NCBI RefSeq assembly: GCF_020520425.1
Contig: NC_079492.1
Location: forward strand, 145,483,861 to 145,547,860
Source of the DNA: Spinacia oleracea
Taxonomy: Eukaryota; Streptophyta; Magnoliopsida; Caryophyllales; Amaranthaceae
DNA: 64,000 bases
Direction: 5' to 3'
The notes below the pieces were generated by a model. It worked only from the letters and a program-made list of their open reading frames with translations, had not been told where the DNA came from and did not search any database. Both the position numbers and the translations under genes were made by a program. Each line of letters opens with the position of its first letter. Positions within the stretch are counted from its first letter, which is position 1. Shown here piece by piece: positions 11,193-24,500 of this stretch.

Positions 11193-14100
11193 ATCAACGA
11201 TCCTTGGCTCATTTTTTCTAAAAAAATTCCGCAAAACTGTTAGCATTTCTGTCTTTGTTTGTTGTCTAATTGATCAATCGATTCTAGTGTTTGTTCACTG
11301 GAATTTGTGGTATTCTTTCTGATTCTGGATTTGTGTTTCCATTGGTTTCTGATTTTGTCTTGATCATCTTGATCAAAACTGCTGATATTTTGAACAAAAC
11401 TGCTGAAAATGGCTGCTGGTGATGAGAATGTTAACACCAATTCACACAAAGATCTTCCACCAAATCAAGATCCAACTAGCATATATTACATACATCCATC
11501 TGATGCTAATTCAGTACAACTGGTTTCATTCAAGTTCAATGGTGAAGAAGGATTCACTAGCTGGAAAAGATCGATGCTATTAGCTTTATCAGCAAAGAAC
11601 AAAATTGGATTTGTTGATGGAAGCTACATGAAGCCAGATGCTGGAACAGTAGAATGCAAAGCTTGGGAAAGGTGCAATGATTTGGTATGCTCTCTGATCC
11701 TAGGCAATCTGAATGAGGTAATTGCTAAGAGTGTTATGTTTCTCAAATCTGCAAGAGACATTTGGCTTGATTTAGAGGATAGATTTGGATTTGCTTCTTT
11801 GGCTCAAATTTATTCACTCGAACAAAAATTAGCTGAGATAGCACAGGGAAACAAGTCTGTGTCTGAATTTTTTTACTGAAATCAAGTCTATATGGGATGC
11901 AATTGAAGAGGCTCATCCCTTGCCTTATTGCACCTGCAACAATTGTACTTGCAATGTGACCAAGAAATTTTTCCAAAGACAACAGGAAAAAATGGTCATG
12001 CAGTTCATGATGAAGCTCAATGATCAGTTTGCTACAATTAGAGGCAATGTACTCATGGTGCCTACTTTGCCAAAAGTTTCTGAAGCCTACAGGTTGTTTG
12101 CTCAAGAAGAAAGACACAAAGAGGTGTCTCAGGCTAGTAATCAAGTGGAAACATTGGCATTTGCAGCTGAAAAGAGAAGATTCAATGGAGATCACTGGAA
12201 CAATAACAACAAGAGCTACAAGACTCAGCAAACAGGATTTCAATTTGGTTTTCAGAAAACTGGAACTAATACAAGATATGGTAAACCAGGATCCAACTAT
12301 TATTGCACTCATTGTCAAATCCAGGGTCACAGTGTGGAGAGATGCTTCAAGATCCATGGTTATCCACCTGGTTTTAAGACTAGGGACAACAAAACAGCTG
12401 CTGTTTCTTTTGGAGGTGATTCTAATGAAGGAGAAACAACAGTGCCACAATCTGAAACTAATCCAGTGATTACTATGGACCAATATCAACAGCTCATGGA
12501 TATGTTGGCTAAGCAAAGCAGAGTGCAGGGACTGGAACAAACTCAGCTATGATGGCAGGTAATATTTGTTTACTGTCTCATACAAATTCTAAGTGGCTTT
12601 TAGACAGTGGTGCTTCAGACCATTATTGCTATGACCTGACACAATTTACTAGTTATGAAGCTGTTAAGAAACAAAACACCTACATAACTATACCTGATGG
12701 GAGTAAAATAGCTGTCACTCACATTGGTTCAGTAACTCTTAATGATGACATAACCCTAAATAATGTGCTGTATGTACCAGATTTTAAGTACAACTTAATA
12801 TCTGTGCACAAACTGTGTCAAGATTTGGATTGTGAGATTCACTTTACTCATGACAAGTGTTTTGTTTGCTGTCAGCAAGGGAAGTTGATTCCTCTTGGTG
12901 ATGTGAAGTCAGACTTATACAATTTGGCAGAAAAGAAGTTGGGAGAAGCTAATTCTGTGCAGACACACACATGTAGTGTAGCTTGTCTTTCTACTGTAGA
13001 CAATGCCAAGTTGTGGCACTTAAGACTTGGTCATTTACCTTTCAGTAGGTTGAAACTAATAAACCCTAGCTGTGTGATCACACCTTGTTTACAGGATACT
13101 ATCTGTCAAGTATGTCCTGCTGCCAAACAGACTAGACTTAGCTTTCCTTCTAGTAGCATTAAGTCAACTAGTCCTTTTGATCTTATACACATAGATATTT
13201 GGGGCCCTCATTCTGTAAAAACTCCTACTGGATGTAATCAATTTCTGACAATTGTGGATGATTATACCAGATTTACTTGGTTACATTTTCTGAAACAGAA
13301 AAGTGATTGTGTTACTGTCATGAGCAATTTCTTAAACATGGTGAAAACACAGTTTGGAATGACAGTGAAATGCATCAGATCAGACAATGCTAAAGAGTTT
13401 TGTGAAGGTGACATGAAAAAATTATATCAGACTCTTGGTATTTTGACTCAAACTAGCTGTAGTCATACTCCACAACAGAATGGTGTTGTAGAAAGGAAAC
13501 ACAAGCATTTACTAGAAACAGCAAGAGCATTGTACATTCAATCCAAGGTGCCAGAGAGGTATTGGGGAGAGTGTGTCCTTTGTGCTGCTTATCTGATCAA
13601 CAGGATGCCTCTACAATCCTTAGATCTTGAAACACCTTACTACAGATTGTTTAAACAAACTCCAAACCTCTCACATTTAAGAACCTTTGGTTGTCTTTGT
13701 TATGTATCCACATCTAAGGTTGGGAGAAACAAGATGAATCCTAGAGCAACACCTTGTGTGTTCATGGGATACTCTGCTACTCAGAAGGGATACAAAGTAC
13801 TGGAGATAGACACAAATAGATTCTTTGTAACCAGAGATATCCATTTTCATGAGAAACATTTTCCTTTTCATCTCTATCTAAAACACAGCCTTTCACCTTC
13901 TCCCTATACTAATGCCATCTACTTACCTAGCTTCATGTCACCTACAATTTTTGATCCACCTGATTTCACTTCTTCTGCAAACATCTTTCCACCTCACTCT
14001 TTGCCTATACATTCACCATCACCCACAGAATCAGCCACATCTACAGATTCTGTGCATACACAGTTCAATTCTTCTCCATCTCCAACACCACCTCCCTCAA

Positions 14101-15920
14101 ACACCACTCAAACTCCTAATAACTCTAACTCTTCTTCTGAATCCCACCCAAACACCACTCATTCCACAGATTCCACTTCCAGTTCCTCCAATTCACCTCT
14201 CCCTTATCCTATTATCAGACAATCTGCAAGAATACATAAACCACCAGGTTACTTAGATGCTTATGAGTGTTTTGCAGTATCATCCACCAACACAGACACC
14301 CCTGTTGTCACCAAGCATTGGTGTAATCTAGTTTCATATGTCACATTTCCAGATGAATTTCAAGCTTTTTTGTCTCAAGTTTGTACTATCACAGAACCAG
14401 TGTCCTATACTCAAGCTGCTAAACATCCATTATGGCTTGAAGCAATGAAGAAAGAACTGGAAGCCTTGGATAGAAACTACACTTGGGAATTAGTGGAATT
14501 ACCAAAAGGAAAAAAGGCTATAGGGTGCAAGTGGGTGTTCAAAGTGAAATTGAGATCCACAGGTGCACTGGAAAGGTGCAAAGCCAGATTAGTGGCTAAA
14601 GGGTACAACCAGAAGTATGGTATTGATTATGAGGAAACTTTTAGCCCTGTTGTGAAGATGAGTACTATTAGATGCTTGCTAGCAGTTGCAGCTAGTAGAA
14701 AATGGCCCCTTTTTCAGCTAGATGTCAATAATGCTTTCCTACATGGGGATCTCAAAGAAGAAGTGTATATGCAGATGCCTGAAGGGGTAGACAATCCAAC
14801 CAACAAAGTTTGCAGATTGGTTAAATCCATTTATGGCTTAAAACAAGCATCAAGACAATGACATGAGAAGTTGTTGACTGCTTTAGAGACACAAGGTTTC
14901 ATACAATCCAAGTATGACTACAGTTTGTTCATCAACAAACAAAATGGTCACATCAACATTGCAGCAGTTTATGTAGATGACATCATTTTGACAGGAACAG
15001 ATGTTGATACACTGAAAGCATTAAAAGCATATCTTCATCAAACATTCAGTATTAAGGATCTAGGGAGGTTAAACTATTTCCTTGGTATGGAGGTGGGCTA
15101 TACTACAGATGGGATTATTCTGAGCCAGAAGAAGTTCACTAGAGAACTTATTGAATCTTGTGGTTTTGATACCACTAAGAGAGCAATCACTCCTTTGCCC
15201 ATGACTGTTAAATTATCAAACACAGAAGGAGAGTTCTATTCTGATACTGAGAAATATAGGTCTTTAGTAGGAAAACTCAATTTCCTAACCCACACAAGAC
15301 CTGACCTTTCTTATGCTGTCCAAACTCTCAGTCAATTTTTGAAGAATCCTAGAGAACACCATGTGGCAGCTCTGCACCACACTCTAAGATATCTAGCACA
15401 CACTGAAGGTCAAGGGATATTGCTGAAAGCATCAAATGCTGTTAGTTTACAAGCATTTTCTGACTCAGATTGGGCATCTTGTCCTGATACTAGAAGATCA
15501 GTCACAGGGTACATTTTATTGCTTGGTGGATCACCAGTCTCATGGAAGTCTAAGAAGCAAGGGACAGTTTCCAAATCCTCTGCAGAAGCTGAATATAGAG
15601 CAATGGCAGCAGCTGCCTCAGAAGTTACTTGGATTGTCAACCTGTTAGAGGACTTGGGAGTTCATCATTTGAAGCCAATCACATTACACTGTGATAATCA
15701 GTCAGCCCTCCACATTGCTAAAAATCCAGTGTTTCATGAACGCACTAAACACATAGAGATTGACTGTCACTTCACCAGAGATAAGGTTTTGGAAGGGCTA
15801 CTGCATCTAAATTACTTGCCTACTCAGCAACAATTAGCAGATATCTTCACTAAGCCATTGTGTTCTACACAATTTCAGACACTTCTTTCCAAGATTGGAG
15901 CTTGTGACGCTCCATCTTGA

Positions 15921-15927
15921 GCGGGGA
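15921..15927 (+). other. Polypurine tract of the copia element
   Basis: The purine run GCGGGGA, part of GAGCGGGGA, abuts the start of the 3' LTR and fits a plus-strand primer. Confidence 0.6.
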
Positions 15928-16237
15928 TGTTGATTATAGCATTATCATTCTATGCATTCTAACAGTTTAGTGATGCTGCTTTCCTAATGCTGTAGTGTTG
16001 CTGCTGATGCTATGCTGTTGTTTTGCTGCTGATGCTGCTTTGTCAGCACACAGTCAACAAGTTAGTTATGAGTTTGTTATAACAAACTTTAGAACAATCT
16101 AGATCCCTAAGCTGTACTATATATACTTCATTGCTGTAATATTTATTTCATTATCTAATACAGAAAAACAGAAATAAGATTCTGCTTTCTTCTTCTTCTC
16201 TCAATCAATATTTTCCATTCTGTTTCGTTTTTCTTCA
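15928..16237 (+). repeat. 3' LTR of the copia element
   Basis: 310 bp, same length as the 5' LTR and almost identical to it. The CTAGG target copy follows immediately. Confidence 0.92.
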
Positions 16238-16399
16238 CTAGGTTATAACCTAAAGAGTTTATATAGTACTCTCTAGACAGATGCGGAAAAGCCCAGAAAA
16301 TAGGCCTAAAATAGATAATCCGTGTCCAAAATAACAGATACCGTGCTGGGGCGTTGCAGTAAGGGGCTTGACCGATTCAAGACATTATCTAACACTTTG

Positions 16400-16491
16400 A
16401 ATAGTTGTGACGATATATGAAAATCTTAAATCACTCCGTACACAAATAAGAACCTTGAAAAGTTATCTATTATTGCTCTCTTCTTGCCATC
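16400..16491 (+). repeat. Second part of the split tandem copy
   Basis: Continues the duplicated sequence that stops at 10712 (AATAGTTGTGACG, AAAATCTTAAATCAC, GCTCTCTTCTTG). It confirms the clean 5-bp-duplication insertion of the LTR unit. Confidence 0.6.
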
Positions 16492-16820
16492 CCCCAAAAG
16501 GAAAGGGAGTAGTTACCAATCTTCCAACAGACAAAATAATCTTTTCTTAAGTGTAATTAGCGAAATGGTTAGCTAAAAATTTACTAAAACAGTACTGTGT
16601 TTTCAGGTTACCAATTAACTTAAATGGCCCTAAGACTTGACCAATTTGTCTACTCGCAACTCGCAAGGAGGAACCTATCGTAAGAAATTGCATAAGTGAC
16701 GACAATTGGAGGCCGGATTTTTTTGTGGTGCAAAATAAACCAAATCATTAAAAATTCTATTAGATTAGATTAGGGTCAGATAGATCAGATCAAGTCATAT
16801 TAATTCAGATCAGACCAGAT
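16492..16820. other. Intergenic, nothing recognised
   Basis: Includes degenerate CAGATCAGATC-type simple sequence near 16760-16820. Confidence 0.4.
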
Positions 16821-16823
16821 TAA

Positions 16824-17102
16824 CACTACAAGAAATTGTACCATTGACGACGGAAAATTCCGTCGCTAAAGACCAATAATTGTTGATTAACGACGGGATT
16901 TCCTGCCGCAAACCCGTCATAAAAAGGGGGTCGTCATAAATGGAAAATCCCGTCGTTAATCCGTCGTAAAAGATATTTTCGACGGTTGTTCCCGTCTTTG
17001 TTTGGTTGTTAGCCCCGTCGCAAAACCGTCACAAAAGGCTTTTGCGATAGAATTTGACTCGGCGTTATTAAGTTGTCATTAAAGATACAGATTCTTGTAG
17101 TA
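16824..17102. mobile_element. Non-autonomous CACTA (En/Spm-type) element, 279 bp
   Basis: The left end is CACTACAAGAAATTG and the right end is the inverse with one changed outer base (ATTCTTGTAGTA). A 3-bp duplication TAA flanks it (16821-16823 and 17103-17105). The inside is rich in CGTCG/CGACGG words, the subterminal repeats typical of CACTA elements. No transposase. Confidence 0.85.
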
Positions 17103-17167
17103 TAAATAGGGAGAAATGAGGTGAACTAAATAAGTCCTTACTCACTTTTCTTATTGCATGCATATAT

Positions 17168-17205
17168 GTCATATGGTTTTTTTTTTGACGGAGTCATATG
17201 GTTTT
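17168..17205 (-). repeat. Micro-insertion between 13-bp direct repeats
   Basis: GTCATATGGTTTT occurs at 17168-17180 and 17193-17205 with only TTTTTTGACGGA between. It reads as a nearly fully truncated retroposon on the minus strand (TCCGTC plus A tail). Confidence 0.5.
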
Positions 17206-17324
17206 AAGATAGAAGGGGGTGTTTGACAATCGACCATTGGTTAATTGGTAGTTGTTTTATTTTGCTTGTTTGATCGTCTATTTGTGTTGCTTTTATGCTG
17301 GTTGTTGACTACATAGAATCAATA

Positions 17325-18146
<822 letters not shown>

Positions 18147-18570
18147 TATCTAAATATATGTATCATAAAGATGACTTGTAAGAGGGTACATTAGTAATGA
18201 GGGACAAAAGGTACTTTCTAATTAGTAAAATGGAAAACCAACGGCCAACATCAAAAAGTTAGTCTTATTATCTTCTCGTGAAAAAATAAGCTTTTTATCC
18301 AAAGAAAAGCGCACTTACCAAACACGTTTCTTAATTTTCGGTTCCCACTAAAAATCCAAAAGACAAAAAGCTAATAAAAAAAATCCAATAAAAACCTAAT
18401 TACCAAACATCCAAAAAACTTTTCTTTTATCCTGTGTGGATTAAAATAGAGTAATTTTTTGTGTGTAAGTCGATATTACGATATCTGTACAATGACCTAT
18501 GGTACTCTAAACAAGTATTTTTATAGAGCGTGTGAAAACATTTACAACAACAAAAAAAACTGTAGGGATT
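18147..18570. other. Intergenic, nothing recognised
   Basis: AT-rich sequence between the Helitron and a small tandem repeat. Confidence 0.4.
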
Positions 18571-18576
18571 ACTGCT

Positions 18577-18860
18577 ATACCTTCTACAAACGCCGTAAGT
18601 ATTCAGAGCTGGATACTACTAACAACATAACGATTATAGCTAGTTGGTGCCTGTTAACATACGCCCTATATGGTTATATAATATACCTTCTACAAACGCC
18701 GTAAGTGGTCAAAGTCGGACACACTATAGATTAACAAATGTAGCGATTTTGTGGCTATACAGATCATTAACCAAGTATATACCTTGTACAAACGTTGTAA
18801 GTACTCAAAGGTGAAACCACTGGCTACAACCGTAAGTTAACGGTTGTAGCTAGTTGGTGC
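18577..18860 (+). repeat. Degenerate tandem repeat, about 100-bp units
   Basis: ATACCTTCTACAAACGCCGT appears near 18578 and 18685, with a diverged form (ATACCTTGTACAAACGTTGT) near 18780; each is followed by AAGT and a CAAAG/CAGAG-like word. Units also share TAGCTAGTTGGTGC. Nature unknown; possibly part of an old LTR or DNA transposon. Confidence 0.5.
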
Positions 18861-19407
18861 TTACTACAGTGGTCTACTATACCTAAAAAGATTTTGTGCG
18901 GTCTAGTGAAGCACAACATTTTACCAACCAGAATGAAAGTCTCTGGTAATTGCCTGATTGGTGTTGGTTGTTTGCCCCCACATACCAAAACCAGGCCACC
19001 AATCCTCTTATAAGATGTTATCCTGTCTTGTTCAACTTTCGATCAGTTTGGTTGCTACTTTGCTAGTGGGGGAGAATGAAGAATGAAAGAGGACAATTAA
19101 TTAAGGATCAATTACGGGGAAATTATTTTTTTATCCCTAATTATATTGATTTGACCATTCTTGACAAAGTGAATGCATTTTGTTTTGATTAGTTGTTATA
19201 TATTTGTTTCATTACCTTTTAATTAGTGAAGCTGAATGATTAATGATTAGTAGTTGTTGATATTGTACTATATTGTCATTTTTTCCATGAAACCTCACTT
19301 CAATTCTTTTGTTTTTATTTTTGTACATAGCAATCTTGATCACTCGATTAATTAAGATGATAATTTGTTGCTATTCATTTAATGTAATTCTCTATACCAA
19401 TGATTTT
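18861..19407. other. Intergenic, nothing recognised
   Basis: AT-rich, no gene or clear element end. Confidence 0.4.
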
Positions 19408-19550
19408 TTGGCTTAGTAGTTAAGACTGTAGATCTGTATACGATAGATTATAGGTTCGAATCTCTCTCCCCTATTTGTAATTTATATTGCCCTGGTCACA
19501 TGTTCATATTTGAATTGATCCATTTTCCCTTCTCGTGAAAGATAAGGATA
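19408..19550 (+). mobile_element. Probable tRNA-derived SINE
   Basis: An A-box-like TGGCTTAGTAGTTAAGA and a very good B box, GGTTCGAATC, are separated by about 30 bp, followed by a short body. The tRNA arms do not fold into a full tRNA, and no clear tail or target duplication was found, so the copy is old. Confidence 0.5.
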
Positions 19551-19575
19551 AAAGTTAATTGATTTGTGGTTTAAT

Positions 19576-19830
19576 CGTCTGAAATAGAGTCTTGATATTG
19601 TAAGACTTTTGCTCATACTTTTCTTCATTCTCACGGTACTCGCCGAGGTCTTATCTTAATATTTAATGAATTTTTTGCTCAGATTGACACTAATCTTGCT
19701 CTTGAGTAAGATTAGCGCTAGTCTGAGCAATAATCTTATTGAGTATTGACCTAAGACCTCCTGTTTAGGTGGGTGAGTATGCCAAAAGTCTGAGCAAAAG
19801 TCTTGAAATATCAAAACTCTACTTAAGACG
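19576..19830. mobile_element. MITE with long inverted repeats, 255 bp
   Basis: Terminal inverted repeats of about 47 bp: the left starts CGTCTGAAATAGAG and includes GACTTTTGCTCA, and the right is its reverse complement with a few changes. A further internal inverted repeat (ACTAATCTTGCTC against TAAGATTAG) follows. The target duplication is unclear, so the superfamily is not assigned. Confidence 0.7.
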
Positions 19831-20006
19831 TTTAAAGAGTAAATTCTATCTCAGTTATTAATTTTTATTTATTTATTTATTATTTTGAGATATATTGAAT
19901 GAGTATGAGGGGTGAAGTGAAAAAATTAGGTAACTCTAGCTAAAAGGGTCTCGACAAGAATATGAGAAATTGAAAACTAATATGAAGTAAAAATTAATAA
20001 AAAAAG

Positions 20007-21349
20007 TGAAGGAAATAATGCCCTTGGTCCAAGTATGCATTCTATGTTAAGTCTAATAAATGCGGTTCAGTATTAATTAACAAGTTAATAATTCAGTGAG
20101 ATCAAGTGAGCTGAATGCCTAGCTAGAGGCCGCTTCAGTTCAAGTGGAATTAATGATATTAATCCACAGCTTACTCTTGACTGAACCCGTAGGGTCACAC
20201 AAATAGTACGTAAACGGATCAAGTATTTAATGGCATTAAATACTCCATCTATGAATATTCGGAACCGACGGATCTTGGTTTCAGTGGGAGCTAAGATCGT
20301 CACAGGCAAGAAATGAATACTCCGGAAACGATGATATTGCCGGAAACGGAAATATGGATCGTATCGGAAATATAAATATTATCCAAGTCGTAGATGTTGC
20401 CAGAAACGGAAACATGGTACGTATCGGAAAATATTATCGGAAACGGAAATATTGTCAGAATCGGAAATATTACCGGAATCGGAAAATAATTCCGGAAACG
20501 GAAATATTAAATATTTGTTCGAAACGGAAATTAATTCCGGAATCGGAAATATTAAATATTGTTCGTATCGGAAATGAATTCCGGAATCGGAAAATTTAAT
20601 CGGAAGCGCATCGTACGAATAAGCATCGGACGAGGCCTGCCGGACGAGGCCCAGCACGAAGCCAGGCCATCGCCCAGCAAGCCAAGCGCGCCGCACAAAC
20701 AGCCACGCCAGGCCCAGCGCAAGGCCAGGCCCAGCAGGCTGCGCAGCGCGCGCGGGCGCTGCGTGGGCTGCTGCTCGCGCGCACGCATGGGGCCCATCGT
20801 GGCAGCCGTGCGTGTGTGTGCAAGTGTTTGTGTTCGTGCACGTTTCCTAAAACATGCAGAGTTCGGTTAATGATTAAATTCCTAATTCTATTTGATAAAT
20901 TAATTAAATTAGAGTTCTTGTAGGATTCTAGGTTTAATTAATTTGTATCTGAATAGGATTTCGATTCCCTTTCCATACCCCTATAAATATGAGGCTAGGG
21001 CTCACAATTTATAACAAGTTTCAAAGTATTCAAAAAGTGAGTTTTTTGAGAGAAAATTAAAACACACATCTTGCTCATAAAAGTGCCGAAATTTTCTAGT
21101 ACCTTAAGGGCGATTCTAGTTGGTCAATCTTAAGGCGGATCCGGACGTGCTGTGGACTATCTACGGAGGGACGACACTTGGAGTCCTAAAGACTTGTTCT
21201 TGTTCGGTTCGGGCGCAGCTAGGGAGGGCACGCAACAAAGAGTATGCATCTAAATTATGCTATATGATTATGTGTAAATAATATGTTGTCCTGGGTTAAT
21301 GGTTGTTTCCGCATGATCTATGTAATGTCATATGTATCATAACCTAACA
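20007..21349 (+). mobile_element. 1.34-kb solo LTR with GC-rich core
   Basis: Begins TGAAGGAAATAATGCCC and ends ATAACCTAACA, flanked by a perfect 5-bp duplication AAAAG (20002-20006 and 21350-21354). No internal region, so this is a fossil left by LTR-LTR recombination. It holds repeated CGGAAAT words (about 20310-20600), a very GC-rich block (20620-20830) that creates false frames on both strands, and a promoter-like CCCCTATAAATATGAGG near 20980-21000. Its large size suggests Ty3/gypsy, which is inference. Confidence 0.8.
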
Positions 21350-21376
21350 AAAAGTTGATGTGAAAGCTTAGCTCAG

Positions 21377-21595
21377 TATAGAATTTGAGAGACAGAAATG
21401 GATTCAAGAGAGAGGAGAACTCATTCTCATTAATCAAAAATAGAATCGATCAAATGAAAAATAAGAGGAGCTAGTGTTTATATACACAGTGAGTCAGCAA
21501 CTATTCTAACAACTTGACTAACAAACTAACTACCTTCTAACAAACTTCTTGGAGAAGAAATAATAAATATAAGTTAATGATGTCATAATCCTATA
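21377..21595 (-). repeat. 3' LTR of the minus-strand copia element
   Basis: 219 bp; on the minus strand TATAGGATTATG...AATTCTATA. A purine run (AAGGGGGGAG, minus strand) sits immediately upstream as polypurine tract. Confidence 0.93.
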
Positions 21596-24500
21596 CTCCC
21601 CCCTTCAAGCTGGACCTTAGAAGTAAGTCCAAGCTTGGCAGAAAGAACCTTATGCTGAGAAGAAGGCAAGGGTTTAGTAAGGACATCAGCAAGTTGATTT
21701 AGGCTAGAGACATGTTCTGTTTGTATGAAACCAGTGTCCACTAGCTCACGAACATAGTGCATATCTCGCTTGAGATGTTTAGTTTTGTCATGGAACATTG
21801 GGTTCTTAGCAAGATGTTCAGCAGATGTATTGTCACAATACAATGGAACAGGTAAATGAATAGCTACCTGCAGATCCTCTAGAACACCTTGTATCCAAAC
21901 AAGCTCACTGGCAGTAGCAGACATACTCCTGTATTCTGCTTCAGCTGATGACTTGCTAACACTGCGTTGCTTTTTGGTTTTCCAAGAAATTAAATTGCTG
22001 CCTAGGAAAACAGCATAAGCACTGAGTGATCTGCTACTGAATTGGCAAGAGCTCCAATCAGCATCACTATAAGCAGATAACTGTGCTTTAGATTGAACAG
22101 AATACCAGATACCTTCATCAATAGTTCCCTTCAAATATTTAAGCACATGTAGAGCTGCTCTTAAATGAGGAACTCTAGGAGAGTGAACAAATTGGCTTAA
22201 ATGTTGCACACTGTAGGACAAATCAGGCCTTGTAATACCTAGATACAACAAACGACCAACAAGTCTCCTGTAAGTGTCAGGTTCATCAAGCAACTCACCA
22301 GTATCAGTGGATAACTTCAAACCACAAGACAAAGGAGCAGGAGCAGCTACACAATCTTCCATGCCAGCATCAGTTAAGATATCTTTGATGTATTTTCTTT
22401 GAGAAAGGAAAATACCATCAGTGTTTCTATGAACTTCTATACCCAGGAAATAGGAAAGCTGACCAAGATCTTTAATGGTGAAAGCAGTATCCAATAAACC
22501 CTTGAGTTCTTCAATCTGGCTTACAGAAGTTCCAGTGACCAGTATGTCATCAACATAAACTAAAACAACTGTAAATTCAGAATTCTGAGTTCTTGTGAAC
22601 AAAGAATAATCTTGCTTTGATTGCTGAAAATTCACGCTAATCAGGAACTTACTTAACTCTTTGTTCCATTGTCTAGAAGCCTGCCTTAATCCATATATGG
22701 ATCTTTTGAGCTTGCAAACTTCATCTGGTTTTGCCTTTTCATAACCAAGAGGAGGTTTCATGTAAACCTCTTCATCAATGTAACCATGCAGAAATGCATT
22801 GTTTACATCTAGTTGAAACAGTTGCCAACCTCTCATGGCAGCCAAAGCAATTACTATTCTGACAGTAGCCAGCTTTGCAACAGGTGAAAAAGTTTGAGTA
22901 AAATCTTTGCCTTCAACTTGTTGATACCCAATTGCAACCAGCCTTGCTTTATGTCTTTCTATTGAATGATCAGGATTCAATTTGGTTCTGTACACCCATT
23001 TTGAACCAATAGCCTTCTTATCTTTAGGTAAAACTGTGAGCTCCCATGTATCATTACTCTCAAGAGCAAGAAGTTCTTTGTTCATAGCATCAATCCAGTT
23101 GCTGTCATGCTTAGCTTGGTGATAATGCTTTGGATCATTAGATGTAGGAAACACTGAAAAGGCTAAAGATTCCCATGTATCATAATTGGTAAGAGCCATG
23201 GCTATCAGCCAACTGTCATCAAATTCCATGTCATTGACTAAAGAATCAACAGAAAAGGAAGCCGACTCAGTGGTAGAAGGTGATTCAACAGCCCTGTGAG
23301 GGACATAACTTCCAACAAAGTCCTTCAGAACAGAAGGTGGTTTAATTGTCCTAGTGGATTTTCTGATGACAGGTTCAGTGGGAGCAGTTGTCAAATCAAA
23401 CACAGGTATAGATTGAGAAGTGTGTATAGAAGGAGAATTTGAAGTAGATAAAGGAGAAGATGGATTATTTATGGGATTAGTGTTTATGGAATTTGAGCAT
23501 TGAAGAGTAGGGGAAAGAGAATTGTGAGAAATATGATAATGTGAATCAGAAGGAGAAGAAGAAATAGAATCAGTAGTGTTTTGTTCAGAAATTTCAGTAC
23601 CAAAACTTATTGGTGGAGATACAGATGGTAAGCTTTTGACAGAAGAAGAAAATTTGTATGGGAAAACAGTTTCAAAGAAAACAACGTCCCTTGAAACAAA
23701 AACACTATGAGTATCAAGGTCATACAATTTGAATGCCTTATATCCAGCAGGATACCCAATGAAGACACACCTCCTAGTTTTGGAATCAAACTTATCTTTA
23801 TGAACATTTGTGTTATAGGCAAAGCAAAGAGATCCAAATACTCTTAGTCTTTCAAATAGAGGTTGAGAATGAAACATTATTTCAAATGGAGTTTTCCAGT
23901 TCAACACCTTTGAAGGAAGCTTATTGATCAAACTTGTAGCAGTCAACACACATTCCCCCCAGAATTTCTTAGGAAGACCAGAATGAAATCTTAAGGCTCT
24001 AGCCATTTCAAGCAAACTCCTATGCTTTCTTTCAACCCTACCATTCTGCTGAGGGACATATGGAGCACTCTTTTCATGCAATATTCCTTTCTGTGCAAAT
24101 AATGATTTGCAACTGTCTTTTACAATCTCTGTACCATTGTCAGATCTAATCCTCTTAACTCTCTTGTCAAACTGAGTTTCAACCATGACAAAGAATTCAG
24201 AAAGCACCTTTGTGACTTGCATTTTATTATGAAGAAGATAAGTCCAAGTTACTCTACTGTGATCATCCAACACAGTTAAAAAATAAGAAGCACCATCTAA
24301 GCTTTTAACTTTGTAAGCTCCCCATAGATCCACATGAATCAATTCAAAACATTCAGATGCTCTACAATCATTGTATGCAAAAGGAAACTTATGTTGTTTG
24401 GCATTGAAACATACATCACACTTGTACTCTGTAAGACCTTTACAAAATTCAGCATTCACATGCTTCATCTTTGACAAGGAAGGATGACCTAACCTAGCAT

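Larger units (their letters stand above)
10867..16237 (+). mobile_element. Ty1/copia LTR retrotransposon, young but broken
   Basis: A complete-length fossil of 5371 bp with two 310-bp LTRs and a perfect CTAGG target duplication (10862-10866 and 16238-16242). The internal coding region spans about 11409-15920. In order it shows gag (from 11409), a CCHC knuckle near 12300-12360, protease with a DSGAS motif near 12600, integrase about 13170-13850, reverse transcriptase about 14440-15120 with YVDD, and RNase H to about 15900. The gag-pol frame has about two interruptions, so this copy is not functional as it stands. The LTRs differ at about one position, which implies insertion perhaps 0.1-0.3 million years ago at usual plant rates (inference). 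It is inserted in the older 306-bp solo LTR. Confidence 0.93.
10713..16394 (+). mobile_element. 306-bp solo LTR interrupted by a copia element
   Basis: The left half (10713-10866) begins TGTTATAACGG; the right half (16243-16394) ends ATTATCTAACA. A perfect 5-bp duplication CTTTG flanks the pair (10708-10712 and 16395-16399). Removing the copia insertion and its duplication leaves a 306-bp TG...CA unit with no internal region, so this is a fossil solo LTR. It is the longer relative of the 143-bp element at 2628-2770. Confidence 0.75.

Noticed and set aside
20354-20870. Overlapping frames on both strands
   Set aside because: They fall in the CGGAAAT array and GC-rich core of a solo LTR and show repeat-driven composition only.
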